DNA of 64,000 nt. It comes from Planctomycetota bacterium (GTDB taxonomy: Bacteria > Planctomycetota > UBA1135 > UBA2386). Both the position numbers and the translations under genes were made by a program. Below, one piece after another: positions 25,143-33,419 of this stretch. The DNA lies in NCBI GenBank assembly GCA_016716265.1, contig JADJWQ010000001.1, positions 62,001 through 126,000 on the forward strand, read 5' to 3'. Below the pieces are notes generated by a model. The model saw only the letters and a list, made by a program, of their open reading frames with translations, did no database searches and was not told where the DNA came from. Numbering within the stretch: the first letter of the stretch is position 1; each line of letters starts with the position of its first letter.

Positions 25143-26462
25143 ATGGCGAAGTCCAAGCTCCAGGTCCTGCTGTCCATGTCGGTCGTGCTGTCCGGATCCG
25201 CAGCGCTCGGCCTGCCCGGTGAGCTCGACACCACCTTCGGCAGCTCCGGCGTCGTCGTCACGCCGGCGGCCATCACCGGCCAGATCCGCCATGTCGCCGT
25301 GCAGCCCGCGGACAACAAGATCGTCGCGGTCGGCAACGACCGGCTCGCGAACGGCAACGACCGGTGGGCGATCTTCCGCTACCTGTCCGACGGGAGCCTG
25401 GACTACGGCTTCGGCACCGGCGGCAAGGTGTTCCTGTTCGGTGGCGATCGGATGGACAAGGCGACCGATGTCGCGATCGACGGTCAAGGCCGCATCGTGG
25501 TGACCGGCTGGGCCAAGGGCATCCGCAGCTACGACTACACGGTCGTGCGGCTCAACGGCGACGGCTCGCTCGACGGCAGCTTCGGCAGCGGCGGCATCGT
25601 GCAGACCGAAATCGTCGGCGGACGCAAGAACGAATACTCGTGCAGCCTCGCGCTCGACCCGACCAGCGGCAAGATCCTGGTCGCGGGCTACTCCTCGGGG
25701 AAGAAGAGCCTGCAGATCTCGCTGATGCGGCTCCTCGCTGACGGGAGCCTCGACTCGACCTTCGACGGCGACGGCATCCGCCACGACGACTACACCAACC
25801 TCAACGAGACGACGTCCGAGTACGGCGGGAGCCTGGTCGTGCAGCCCGACGGCAAGGTGCTGCTCGGCTTCTGGAAGGGCACGTGGCTCGTCGACTCCAG
25901 CGACTACAACGGATGGGTCGTGGCGCGCTACAACAGCAACGGGAGCAACGACAGCTCGTTCGGTGTCGCGGGCAAGGTAGCGAGTCTGTTCGCGGGCTTC
26001 GACAACACCAAGGTGCGCTCCCTCCTGCTGCAGCCCGACGGCCGGATCGTCGCCGTCGGTAGCTGCCACCCGCTGTCGACGCTCTATTACGGAACGCTGG
26101 TCGCGCGCTACAATGCCAATGGCAGCTTCGACACCAGCTTCGACGGCGACGGCTGGAATCAGACGCCGACCGCACTCGACGACAACCAATGCACCGGCTC
26201 GGCGCTCCAGAGCGATGGCAGGATCGTCGCCGCGGGCACGATCGGCCACATGGGCGTCGAACCCGACCTGATGGTCACCCGCTTCACCAGCGACGGCTCG
26301 CTCGACGCGACGTTCGACGGCGACGGCCAGGCGCAGTCGGGCCTCACCGGGACCGACGCGGGCCACACGCTGGCGATCGACCTGACTGGTCGGATCGTCG
26401 TCGGCGGCTACGTCAGCGACGCGAACGGCCCGCAGTTCGCGCTGGCGCGGTTCCTGAACTAG
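25143..26462 (+). CDS. secreted delta-60 repeat protein
   Basis: The 439-residue product begins with a signal peptide (MAKSKLQVLLSMSVVLSGSAALG). It then carries about seven repeats of the delta-60 type (TIGR02608/DUF5122), each with LQPDGRIVAVG and R.N.DGS.D.SFDGDG signatures. These repeats form propeller-like domains in secreted proteins with no known enzyme activity. A GGTGGCAATTCCGG box lies 130 bp upstream (24999-25012) and also occurs near other starts in the window. The gene follows the CHAT gene in the same direction, 174 bp away, so it probably has its own promoter. Confidence 0.82.
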   Translation: MAKSKLQVLLSMSVVLSGSAALGLPGELDTTFGSSGVVVTPAAITGQIRHVAVQPADNKIVAVGNDRLANGNDRWAIFRYLSDGSLDYGFGTGGKVFLFGGDRMDKATDVAIDGQGRIVVTGWAKGIRSYDYTVVRLNGDGSLDGSFGSGGIVQTEIVGGRKNEYSCSLALDPTSGKILVAGYSSGKKSLQISLMRLLADGSLDSTFDGDGIRHDDYTNLNETTSEYGGSLVVQPDGKVLLGFWKGTWLVDSSDYNGWVVARYNSNGSNDSSFGVAGKVASLFAGFDNTKVRSLLLQPDGRIVAVGSCHPLSTLYYGTLVARYNANGSFDTSFDGDGWNQTPTALDDNQCTGSALQSDGRIVAAGTIGHMGVEPDLMVTRFTSDGSLDATFDGDGQAQSGLTGTDAGHTLAIDLTGRIVVGGYVSDANGPQFALARFLN

Positions 26463-26718
26463 GGAGCGAGAGTTGCTCAGCGGGAGGTATCCGACTCGAC
26501 TCGCAGCGTGACATGCCAGCGAAGGAGATCTGCACGTCGATGGACGCGGCGAGATCCGCGACCTGATCGACCTGCGAGACTCTGGGGCGGGCCGGGCACG
26601 ATCACGCGTCGGTGAGCGGCGGTTCGAGCCCGGGGCGGCCGGACCGCCCACGCGGAGGCGTCGGCGCGGGGGGACGGTTTCCGCGCCGCACGCGGGCCGC
26701 CGCCGACCCCGACGCCGC
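26463..26718. other. no gene; contains a 27-bp match to the AbiEii gene
   Basis: This convergent spacer has no supported gene. Bases 26550-26576 are identical to 4264-4290 inside the AbiEii-type nucleotidyltransferase gene and translate in one frame as EIRDLIDL. It may be a trace of a second, deleted copy. Confidence 0.45.
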
Positions 26719-27396
26719 TCAGCCGCTCAATGCGCGCACCACCTCGCGCAGCGTCTCGTCGACCTCGGCGGGAGAGCCCGGGTGGTGCGCTGCGACGACC
26801 TCGCGTAGCGCGGCCTCGAACTCGCGCCGGGCGCGCGCGTAGTCGTGGTGCAGGACGTCGGGAGGGATCTGCCAGCGCACCGCGATGTCGCGGATCGGGA
26901 GGCCCTCGTGGAACCGCAGGCGCAGCAGCTCCACCCGTCGCTGCGCCGCCGCGTCGATCGCGCGCTCCGCCTGCCGCTGCGCGGCCTCCTGCATCAGCGC
27001 GGTCGCCCACGCACGGTCGAAGGCGACCGACGCCGACTCGCCGCTGCCGGACCGCTCGAACGCGATCGCCGCGCGCGCGCCGAGCTGCCCGTCGCGGATC
27101 CGCCGTTGTTCGACCCGCCGCGCGACGTTGCGCAGGACGCCGAACAGGTAGGCGCGGAACCCGCCGGGCCGGGCCGGGTCGACGCAGCGCAGCGCGCCGT
27201 CGGGCCGGAAGCACTCGACGAACGCCTCCTGCACCGAGTCCGCGACGTCACCCACGAGCGGCGTGCCGCGCCACCGGGCGGAGAAGTACGCCTCCATCAC
27301 CGGACCGTAGAGCCGCGCGTATTGGTCCCGCAGCTCCGGATCGCCGTCGGCCGCGCCGCGGATGACTCTCCAGCTGGTGGTGTCGGTCCCGCTCAC
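26719..27396 (-). CDS. ECF-type RNA polymerase sigma factor
   Basis: I chose the GTG at 27396 because upstream codons read as Arg/Gly/Pro-rich noise, giving 225 residues. Region 2 includes YGPVMEAYFSARWRGTP then DVADSVQEAFVECFRPDG, and FRAYLFGVLRNVARRVEQRR resembles region 2.4. Region 4 has LLRLRFHEGLPIRDIAVRW followed by a recognition-helix-like stretch (PPDVLHHDYARARREFEAAL). Final residues are acidic. This type regulates envelope or stress genes. No anti-sigma gene is adjacent; the neighbouring lipoprotein gene runs in the opposite direction. Confidence 0.75.
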   Translation of the reverse strand: MSGTDTTSWRVIRGAADGDPELRDQYARLYGPVMEAYFSARWRGTPLVGDVADSVQEAFVECFRPDGALRCVDPARPGGFRAYLFGVLRNVARRVEQRRIRDGQLGARAAIAFERSGSGESASVAFDRAWATALMQEAAQRQAERAIDAAAQRRVELLRLRFHEGLPIRDIAVRWQIPPDVLHHDYARARREFEAALREVVAAHHPGSPAEVDETLREVVRALSG

Positions 27397-27596
27397 GGTC
27401 AGGAATCGTAGCCAGCGTGACCGTGGCCCCGCCACCCGAGATGCCTGGGGGGGCCAGGGGATCCGCGCCGGACGGACGGTGCACCCGGAGGTGCGCGCGC
27501 TCCAGCGGCTCGCCCCCGGACGGCGCGGACCCCCGCCAGTGCCGCCAGCGGCGGAGCGCGCTGGCAACTCGCGCGGGCCTCGCGTGTGATGGTCGC

Positions 27597-28262
27597 GTGT
27601 CGACCCGTCGCTCCCCCACCGTCGTCCGCCGCCCGGTCCGCGCGATCGCGTGCCCGGCGCGGCTCGCGCTCCTGGCCCTCGGTACGGTCGCGGCCGCCTG
27701 CAGCTTCGGGGGGCCGCTCGGCCGCCTGGACGACGAGGTCGTCGAGGTCCTCGACGCCGGTCGCCCCGACCACCCCGCCGCGCTGCGGATCGAGCGCGAC
27801 GGCCGCGTGCTCGAGGCCCGGGTCGCACTCGACCTCGCCGAGGTGCCGGCCGGCGTGCTCGCGGCGGCCGGGCGCGCCGCCGGGGCCGACGCCCAGGTGG
27901 TCGCGGCGCGGCGCGGGCGCGACGGCGGCGGCGCGTTCTACGTCGTCGCCTGCGAGCTCGCCGGCGCGTCGATCGAGGTGCGGACCCGCACCGACGGCAG
28001 CGTGCTGGAGGTCGCGCAGCCGATCGATCCGGCCGCAGCGCCGCAGCTCGCGGTCGGCACCGCGGCCGGCATGGTGCGCGAATTCGCCGGGCTCGACGGC
28101 AACCTCGCCGCCGTGCTGCGCGTGGCGGGCGCCGAGGTGGAGACCTTCCGCGTCGTGCACGAGGCCGCCGGGCTCCGCTACGTGACCGACACGACCGCCG
28201 ACGGCCGCCTGCTGCGCACCGTCCGCGAGCTGCCCTGCCGCGTCGACCTGCCGGTCCACTGA
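27597..28262 (+). CDS. putative lipoprotein of unknown function
   Basis: The GTG start gives 221 residues with a basic N-terminus, hydrophobic core and lipobox-like VAAAC near residue 30, so the protein should be lipid-anchored. The mature part has a pattern of short amphipathic strands (LRIERDGRVLEARVAL, FYVVACELAGASIEVRTR, YVTDTTADGRLL), suggesting a small beta domain similar to PepSY-like or lipoprotein-periplasmic folds. I recognise no family. Its stop lies 9 bases before the metallo-hydrolase start, so the two probably share a transcript. Confidence 0.6.
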   Translation: MSTRRSPTVVRRPVRAIACPARLALLALGTVAAACSFGGPLGRLDDEVVEVLDAGRPDHPAALRIERDGRVLEARVALDLAEVPAGVLAAAGRAAGADAQVVAARRGRDGGGAFYVVACELAGASIEVRTRTDGSVLEVAQPIDPAAAPQLAVGTAAGMVREFAGLDGNLAAVLRVAGAEVETFRVVHEAAGLRYVTDTTADGRLLRTVRELPCRVDLPVH

Positions 28263-28271
28263 CTCACCCCC

Positions 28272-29111
28272 ATGCAACGCGAACTGATCCCGGTCCTCGG
28301 CAACTCGCAGAAGCTCGACGGCGGTGCGATGTTCGGCAATGCGCCGCGCGAGATGTGGGCGCAATGGATGCCGCCCGACGAGCTCAATCGCATCGACCTC
28401 GCGTGCCGCGCGATGCTGATCCGCGAGCCGGACCGCACCATCCTGTGTGAAGCCGGCATCGGCGCGTTCTTCGAGCCGAAGCTGCGCGCCCGCTACGGCG
28501 TGCAGGAGACGCGCCACGTGCTGCTCGACAACCTCGCCGCACTCGGCGTGCAGCCCGACGACGTCGACGTGGTCGTGCTGTCGCACCTGCACTTCGACCA
28601 CGCCGGCGGCGTGTTGACCGCCTGGCAGCCGGACCGCGCGCCCGCACTGGCGTTCCCGCGCGCGCGCTTCGTCGTCGGCCGGGCGGCCTGGGAGCGCGCC
28701 CGCCACCCGCACGCGCGCGACCGCGCGAGCTTCGTGCCCGAGCTCGAGGAGCTGCTGGCGACGAGCGGCCGCCTCGAGCTGGTCGACGCCGACCGCAGCG
28801 ACACGCTGGGCCCCGACTACCGCTTCCACCGCAGCGACGGCCACACGCCCGGCATGCTGCTGCTCGAGGTAGCGACCCCGGAGGGCCCGGTCGTGTTCGC
28901 CGCCGACCTGATCCCCGGCCTGCCGTGGGTCCGCCGCGCGATCACGATGGGCTACGACCGCTACCCCGAGCTGCTGATCGACGAGAAGACCGCCCTGCTC
29001 GACGAGCTGGTCGACCGCCACGGGCGCCTGTTCTTCACCCACGACCCCAGCTGCGCCCTCGCCAACCTGACCCGCACTCCCGACGGCCGCGTGACGTCCG
29101 ATCCGTGCTGA
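28272..29111 (+). CDS. metallo-beta-lactamase-fold hydrolase
   Basis: The 279-residue product has the metal-binding motif SHLHFDHAGG (H105, H107, D109, H110), a second metal ligand region at SDGHTPGMLLLE, and FAADLIPG, all typical of the fold. The N-terminus (VLGNSQKLDGGAMFGNAP) resembles quorum-quenching lactonase or AttM-like members, which hydrolyse lactones, but this cannot be decided from motifs. There is no signal peptide, so it acts in the cytoplasm. It lies directly behind the lipoprotein gene and convergent to the CoA-disulfide reductase-like gene. Confidence 0.8.
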   Translation: MQRELIPVLGNSQKLDGGAMFGNAPREMWAQWMPPDELNRIDLACRAMLIREPDRTILCEAGIGAFFEPKLRARYGVQETRHVLLDNLAALGVQPDDVDVVVLSHLHFDHAGGVLTAWQPDRAPALAFPRARFVVGRAAWERARHPHARDRASFVPELEELLATSGRLELVDADRSDTLGPDYRFHRSDGHTPGMLLLEVATPEGPVVFAADLIPGLPWVRRAITMGYDRYPELLIDEKTALLDELVDRHGRLFFTHDPSCALANLTRTPDGRVTSDPC

Positions 29112-29179
29112 ATCCCGATCGGTGGTAATGACGCCCGGTCCGGATCGGGGCCGGTCGCTACATCAGCCTGGTTCCTACA

Positions 29180-30871
29180 TCAGCATTCCGGGGGCTCCCT
29201 GAAGCGCTCCGCCAGCGCGTGCGCGGCGAACGAGCGGAAGCCGCCGGTGAGCAGGCGGGCATCACGGCCGTGTTGCACGAGGCAGCGACACGCATTGTAG
29301 GCGCGCTGGCCGACCCCGCACGTGACGAGCACCGGGACGCCCTCCGGGATCTCGTCGAGCCGCGCACGCAGCTGTGACAGCGGCACGTTGCGGGCGCCCG
29401 GCAATGGATTCGCCGCGAACTCGTCCGCCTCGCGGACGTCGATGCACAGTGCCTCGGGGTGCGGGCCCGGGTTCCCGCCGAGACCCGGCCAGCCGGACGC
29501 GAGCTGCAGATCGCCGCGCCGCACGTTGCCGGCGACCATGCCGGCCATGTTGACCGGGTCCTTGGCGGCACCGAACTGCGGCGCGTAGCACAGCTCGGCC
29601 TCCTCGAGGTCCTCGACGGTCCCGCCGAGCTGCATCGCCATCGCGATGACGTCGATGCGCCGCGCGACGTCGCCCTCACCGACCGCCTGCGCACCGAGGA
29701 TCCGCCCGTCGGCCGGCGCATACAGGAGCTTCAGGTGGAAGCGCCGCGCGCCGGGGTAGTAGGTGACGTGGTCGTTCGGGTGCGTCTCGACCGCCACGAA
29801 GTCGATCCCGGCCTGCCGCAGGCTGCGCTGGTTCGCGCCGGTGCACGCCATCGTCAGGCCGAACGCGCCGCACACCGCGGTGCCCTGCACGCCGCGGAAC
29901 CGCGTGTCGCGGCCGACGATGCTGTCGGCCGCGATCCGGCCCTGGCGGTTGGCCGGCCCCGCGAGCGGCACTGCCGTCGGCACCTGCCGCACCTGGTCGA
30001 CGACCTCGACGGCATCGCCGATCGCCCAGATCCGCGGGTCCGCGGTGCGCATGCTCGCATCGACGCGGATGTGACCGCGCGGTCCGAGCGCGAGCCCGGC
30101 CCCACCCGCGAGCTGCGACTCCGGCTGCACGCCGATCGCCAGGATCACGAGGTCGCAGGCGAGCGTGTGCCCGGCGCTGGTCCGCACCGCGAGCCGCCCG
30201 CCCTCCTCGTCGAACGCCGCGGCGGCCTCGCCGACGCGCACCGCCACACCCGACTCGAGCAGCCGCTCGTGCATGTGCGCCGCCATGTCGGGGTCGAACG
30301 GCGGCATGAGCTGCGGGCTCAGCTCCAGCAGGTGCACACGGAGCCCACGCCGGTGCAGGTTCTCGGCCATCTCCAGCCCGATGAACCCGCCGCCGATCAC
30401 CACCGCGTCGCGCACCGGCAGCTGCTCGATCCACGCGCGCACCGCGCGGCTGTCGGGCACGGTGCGGATCGAGAAGATGCCGGGCCGGTCGATCCCCGGC
30501 AGGTCCGGCCGGATCGGCCGCGCCCCGGGCGACAGCACCAGCGCGTCGTAGCCGAGCTCGTACTCGCCACCGTCCCGCCGCCGGACGCGCACCCGCCGCG
30601 CCGCCCGGTCGATCGCCACCACCTCGTTCTCCGGCCGCACGTCGATGCGGTAGCGGCTGACGAACAGCTCGGCCGTCGCGACCAGCAGCGCGCTCTCGTC
30701 CTGGATCACGCCGCCGATGTAGTAGGGCAGCCCGCAGTTCGCGAAGCTGACGTACGGACCACGCTCGAGGACGACGATCTCCGCATGCTCGTCGAGCCGC
30801 CGCAGGCGCGCGGCACAGGAGGCGCCGCCGGCGACGCCGCCGACGACCACGTAGGTGCGAGGGTTGTTCAC
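29180..30871 (-). CDS. CoA-disulfide reductase-like flavoprotein fused to a rhodanese domain
   Basis: The 563-residue product starts at GTG. The N-terminal FAD-binding motif is VVVGGVAGGASCAARLRR, and the redox Cys46 sits in VSFANCGLPYYIGG, the single-cysteine CoADR signature. A second nucleotide-binding motif is VVIGGGFIGLEMAENLH and a third flavin region is RIWAIGDAVEV. The C-terminal ~100 residues form a rhodanese domain with active-site Cys518 in LVTCGVGQRAY. The fusion (CoADR-RHD) is known from bacteria that reduce CoA or other thiol polysulfides with NAD(P)H. A GGGCAATTCC box lies about 60 bases upstream. Motifs look complete. Confidence 0.88.
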   Translation of the reverse strand: MNNPRTYVVVGGVAGGASCAARLRRLDEHAEIVVLERGPYVSFANCGLPYYIGGVIQDESALLVATAELFVSRYRIDVRPENEVVAIDRAARRVRVRRRDGGEYELGYDALVLSPGARPIRPDLPGIDRPGIFSIRTVPDSRAVRAWIEQLPVRDAVVIGGGFIGLEMAENLHRRGLRVHLLELSPQLMPPFDPDMAAHMHERLLESGVAVRVGEAAAAFDEEGGRLAVRTSAGHTLACDLVILAIGVQPESQLAGGAGLALGPRGHIRVDASMRTADPRIWAIGDAVEVVDQVRQVPTAVPLAGPANRQGRIAADSIVGRDTRFRGVQGTAVCGAFGLTMACTGANQRSLRQAGIDFVAVETHPNDHVTYYPGARRFHLKLLYAPADGRILGAQAVGEGDVARRIDVIAMAMQLGGTVEDLEEAELCYAPQFGAAKDPVNMAGMVAGNVRRGDLQLASGWPGLGGNPGPHPEALCIDVREADEFAANPLPGARNVPLSQLRARLDEIPEGVPVLVTCGVGQRAYNACRCLVQHGRDARLLTGGFRSFAAHALAERFREPPEC

Positions 30872-30979
30872 GTTCGGTCGGTATCGGCCGGGCCGGGCCC
30901 GGGACCTCGGGGGAAGGCCGCTGGCGGCCCGGAATTGCCCCGGCGGTGCGACGACCGGCGCCGCCTCACCCGCGCGCCC

Positions 30980-31957
30980 TCACGCGATCGGCAGCCCGCT
31001 GCGCGCCCGGCACAGCCGGTCGTGGAACTCGCGCACCGCGCGCGCCTTGTGGTCCTCGGTCAGGCTGCCGAGTTCGTCGACGAGCTCGCAGGCGGCGAAG
31101 CCACTGGCGCGCTGCTCGTAGGCCGCGACCCAGCGCTCGCGCTCCGGCAACCGGCTCGGGTCGACCGGCCACACACCGCGCCGTGGGCGGATCGGCGCAT
31201 CGATGCCGATGCGCCAGGGCTTCGCCGAGACCCGCGCGCGAAAGCACTGCTGTCGGAGACACATGCGGACGTAGATCGGATCCGTGCGCAGGGCGCGGAA
31301 GAAGCTCCGCGTCTCCGGGTCGTCCGGAGCGAAGCAGCGGTGCAGTGCCATCGCACGGAAGCCCGCGGGCGTCCGGTACAGCGCCACGCGCCAGTCGGGG
31401 CGGGCGGCCACGAAGGCTCCGAGACGCCGGCGCAGCATGCCCTCGGCACCACCGCGCACCCATACGAACACGCCATGGGACAGGATCGCGACGCTGGGTA
31501 CGAGCACCAGCGAGACGACGAAGGCGACGATCGCGACGAGCCAGCTCCCGGTGGCGGACCACAGCGCGTACGCCCCCGCCGCGAACGCGACGAGCACCGC
31601 GAGGAAGAGCCGCCCCGGCGGCCCGGTCGGGGAGTCGACGTCGGCAATGAGGACGTCCGGGGTGTTCAGGCAGCGGGCGCCGTACGAGTTGCGCGTGACC
31701 ACGCTGTCGAGGTGGCGCGCGACGATCTCCTCGCGGATCGGCACACCTGCCGCGCCGTTGTAGGGCATCTTCGGCTCCCGGCGCGCCAGCCGCTCGCCGG
31801 CGAAGATCCGCTCGATCGCCGCGCGCGCGCGCTCGTCCGCCATCGCCTGCGCATCCGCGACGCTGTCGTCGGACCAGCCGAAGCGCCGCACGGTGACCTG
31901 CCGATCCCGCACGCGATGCCTGAGGCGCGCCTCGGCCCAGTAGCTCGGAACGATCAT
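30980..31957 (-). CDS. conserved membrane protein of unknown function
   Basis: The 325-residue product overlaps the stop of the upstream transporter gene by ATGA, so translation is coupled. The N-terminus reads SYWAEARLRHRVRDRQVTV and RRFGWSDDSVADAQAMADER, then VTRNSYGARCLNTPDVLIAD. These are recurring features of a conserved hypothetical family. Two or three hydrophobic segments lie at about 115-165 (LFLAVLVAFAAGAYALW and VAIVAFVVSLVLV). The C-terminal part is soluble and rich in Arg. I recognise the family only as conserved; no activity is claimed. The Asp pattern near DVLIADVDSP could be metal-binding. Confidence 0.65.
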   Translation of the reverse strand: MIVPSYWAEARLRHRVRDRQVTVRRFGWSDDSVADAQAMADERARAAIERIFAGERLARREPKMPYNGAAGVPIREEIVARHLDSVVTRNSYGARCLNTPDVLIADVDSPTGPPGRLFLAVLVAFAAGAYALWSATGSWLVAIVAFVVSLVLVPSVAILSHGVFVWVRGGAEGMLRRRLGAFVAARPDWRVALYRTPAGFRAMALHRCFAPDDPETRSFFRALRTDPIYVRMCLRQQCFRARVSAKPWRIGIDAPIRPRRGVWPVDPSRLPERERWVAAYEQRASGFAACELVDELGSLTEDHKARAVREFHDRLCRARSGLPIA

Positions 31958-33333
31958 TCGGCTGCTCCCGGTCGGGGCTCCCGGCTGGCCGGCCCCTCCG
32001 CGCCACCCACCTTCCTCGCCGCGGCGCGCAGATACAACGTCTGCAGCGTGCCGGCGACCAGGAATGCGCCGAGCACGACGCGGATGCCGGCGACGTCGAC
32101 GCGACCGACTGCCGTGAGCATCACCGCCGTGAGCAGCAGCGCCGCGCTGATCAGCGCGTAGACGACCACGGCCCGCGTGATCGGTGCGGTCCGCCGCGCG
32201 TGCACGAGCCGACCCTGATACAGGTTCTGCAGCACCGAGTAGAACGGCATCGGCAACGCGATCGCGACCGCGACCGTCGCGAAGCGCGCGAGCTCCGGGT
32301 CGAGCCCCGCAACACCCCGATACCACGCGTAGCCGATCGCCGGCACCGCGAACACCGCGAGCGCCGCGGTCGCCGCGATCGCGAGCCGCTGCGCGAATAC
32401 TCCCAATGCCCGCTCGGCGTCGGGCCGCGCGCTCATCGCGACGACGACCTCGTTGTAGGCGAGCCCCAGGCTGCGGAACACGAACACGAGCCCGTACACA
32501 ACCGGCCACGCGGCCATCGACTCGAGCCGCTGCGGCAGCCGGCTCATCGCCGCCGCACCGATCGGCTGCAGTGCAATCGAGATCAGCGGCGTGCACGACA
32601 GCGGCAGGTAGAAGCGCAGGAACGCCCGCCAGCTCCACGGCTCGGCAGCCGGCGCGAGCTTCGCCAGCGCCGGCGCGACCAGCCGCCGCGCACCCCGCTC
32701 GGCGAACACCGCCTCCGTCACCACGCCGGCGACGATCGCGACCGCCCCGACCAGCACGCCCGACACCGCCCCGCCACCGCGCGCCACCGCCAGCGCGTAG
32801 CCGCCCGCCAGCACGACCGCGTTGGTGCCGAGCCGCACGCCGGTGCCGAGCGCGACCTGCCGCGAGCGCTCGACGCGGATCAGCGCGCCCTGCTGGAAGC
32901 GCCGCCACGCGATCGCCCAGCTCCACGGCGTCATGATCTGCAGCCCGAGCCGCGCCGGCTCGACGACCCGCTCCGGCACGTCGATCAGCCGGCACACCAG
33001 CAGGTCGAACAGCGGCGTGAACGCGATCGCCGCGTGCAGCAGCGCGAGCCCGCCACCGGCGATGTGCGCGAACCACCACAGCCGCCGCCACGTCGCGTAG
33101 TCGGCCGACAGCCGCGTCGACGCCGCGAGCAGCATGATGATCGGCGCCTCGATCAGGATCGACACCGGGTAGACGACCGCGCCGATCGCGGCGAGCTGCA
33201 CGCGCTCGTCCGGCAGCCGCGCGACCACCGCGGTGACCATCGGCATCTCGACGCCCATCAGGACCCAGCTCCCGGCGAGCGGCCACCACAGCGTCAGGAT
33301 CCGGCGCAGGCCGAGCGGCGGTTCGGTCGTCAC
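31954..33333 (-). CDS. multi-pass membrane protein of the MATE/ANKH-like flippase superfamily
   Basis: The GTG start gives 459 residues with about 12 hydrophobic segments and few charged loops. Opening segments LWWPLAGSWVLMGVEMPMVT and LAAIGAVVYPVSILIEAPII resemble MATE, MurJ or progressive-ankylosis-type exporters, and RRFQQGALIRVERS is similar to loops in that superfamily. Substrate cannot be deduced. It is the first gene of a two-gene unit with the protein above, so the downstream protein probably works with it. The 5' boundary lies just before an IS91 remnant starting near 33420. Confidence 0.72.
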   Translation of the reverse strand: MTTEPPLGLRRILTLWWPLAGSWVLMGVEMPMVTAVVARLPDERVQLAAIGAVVYPVSILIEAPIIMLLAASTRLSADYATWRRLWWFAHIAGGGLALLHAAIAFTPLFDLLVCRLIDVPERVVEPARLGLQIMTPWSWAIAWRRFQQGALIRVERSRQVALGTGVRLGTNAVVLAGGYALAVARGGGAVSGVLVGAVAIVAGVVTEAVFAERGARRLVAPALAKLAPAAEPWSWRAFLRFYLPLSCTPLISIALQPIGAAAMSRLPQRLESMAAWPVVYGLVFVFRSLGLAYNEVVVAMSARPDAERALGVFAQRLAIAATAALAVFAVPAIGYAWYRGVAGLDPELARFATVAVAIALPMPFYSVLQNLYQGRLVHARRTAPITRAVVVYALISAALLLTAVMLTAVGRVDVAGIRVVLGAFLVAGTLQTLYLRAAARKVGGAEGPASREPRPGAAE

Positions 33334-33419
33334 CCGCGCAGCGTGGCCGCACGACCGGCGCCGGGCAACGGTGCGCACGGCCACAGGGCGGTGCGGCGAG
33401 CTGCGCGAGACCGTCGCGA

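Noticed and set aside
31954..33333. antibiotic resistance exporter
   Set aside because: Only superfamily-level membrane topology is visible; no basis for a drug substrate.
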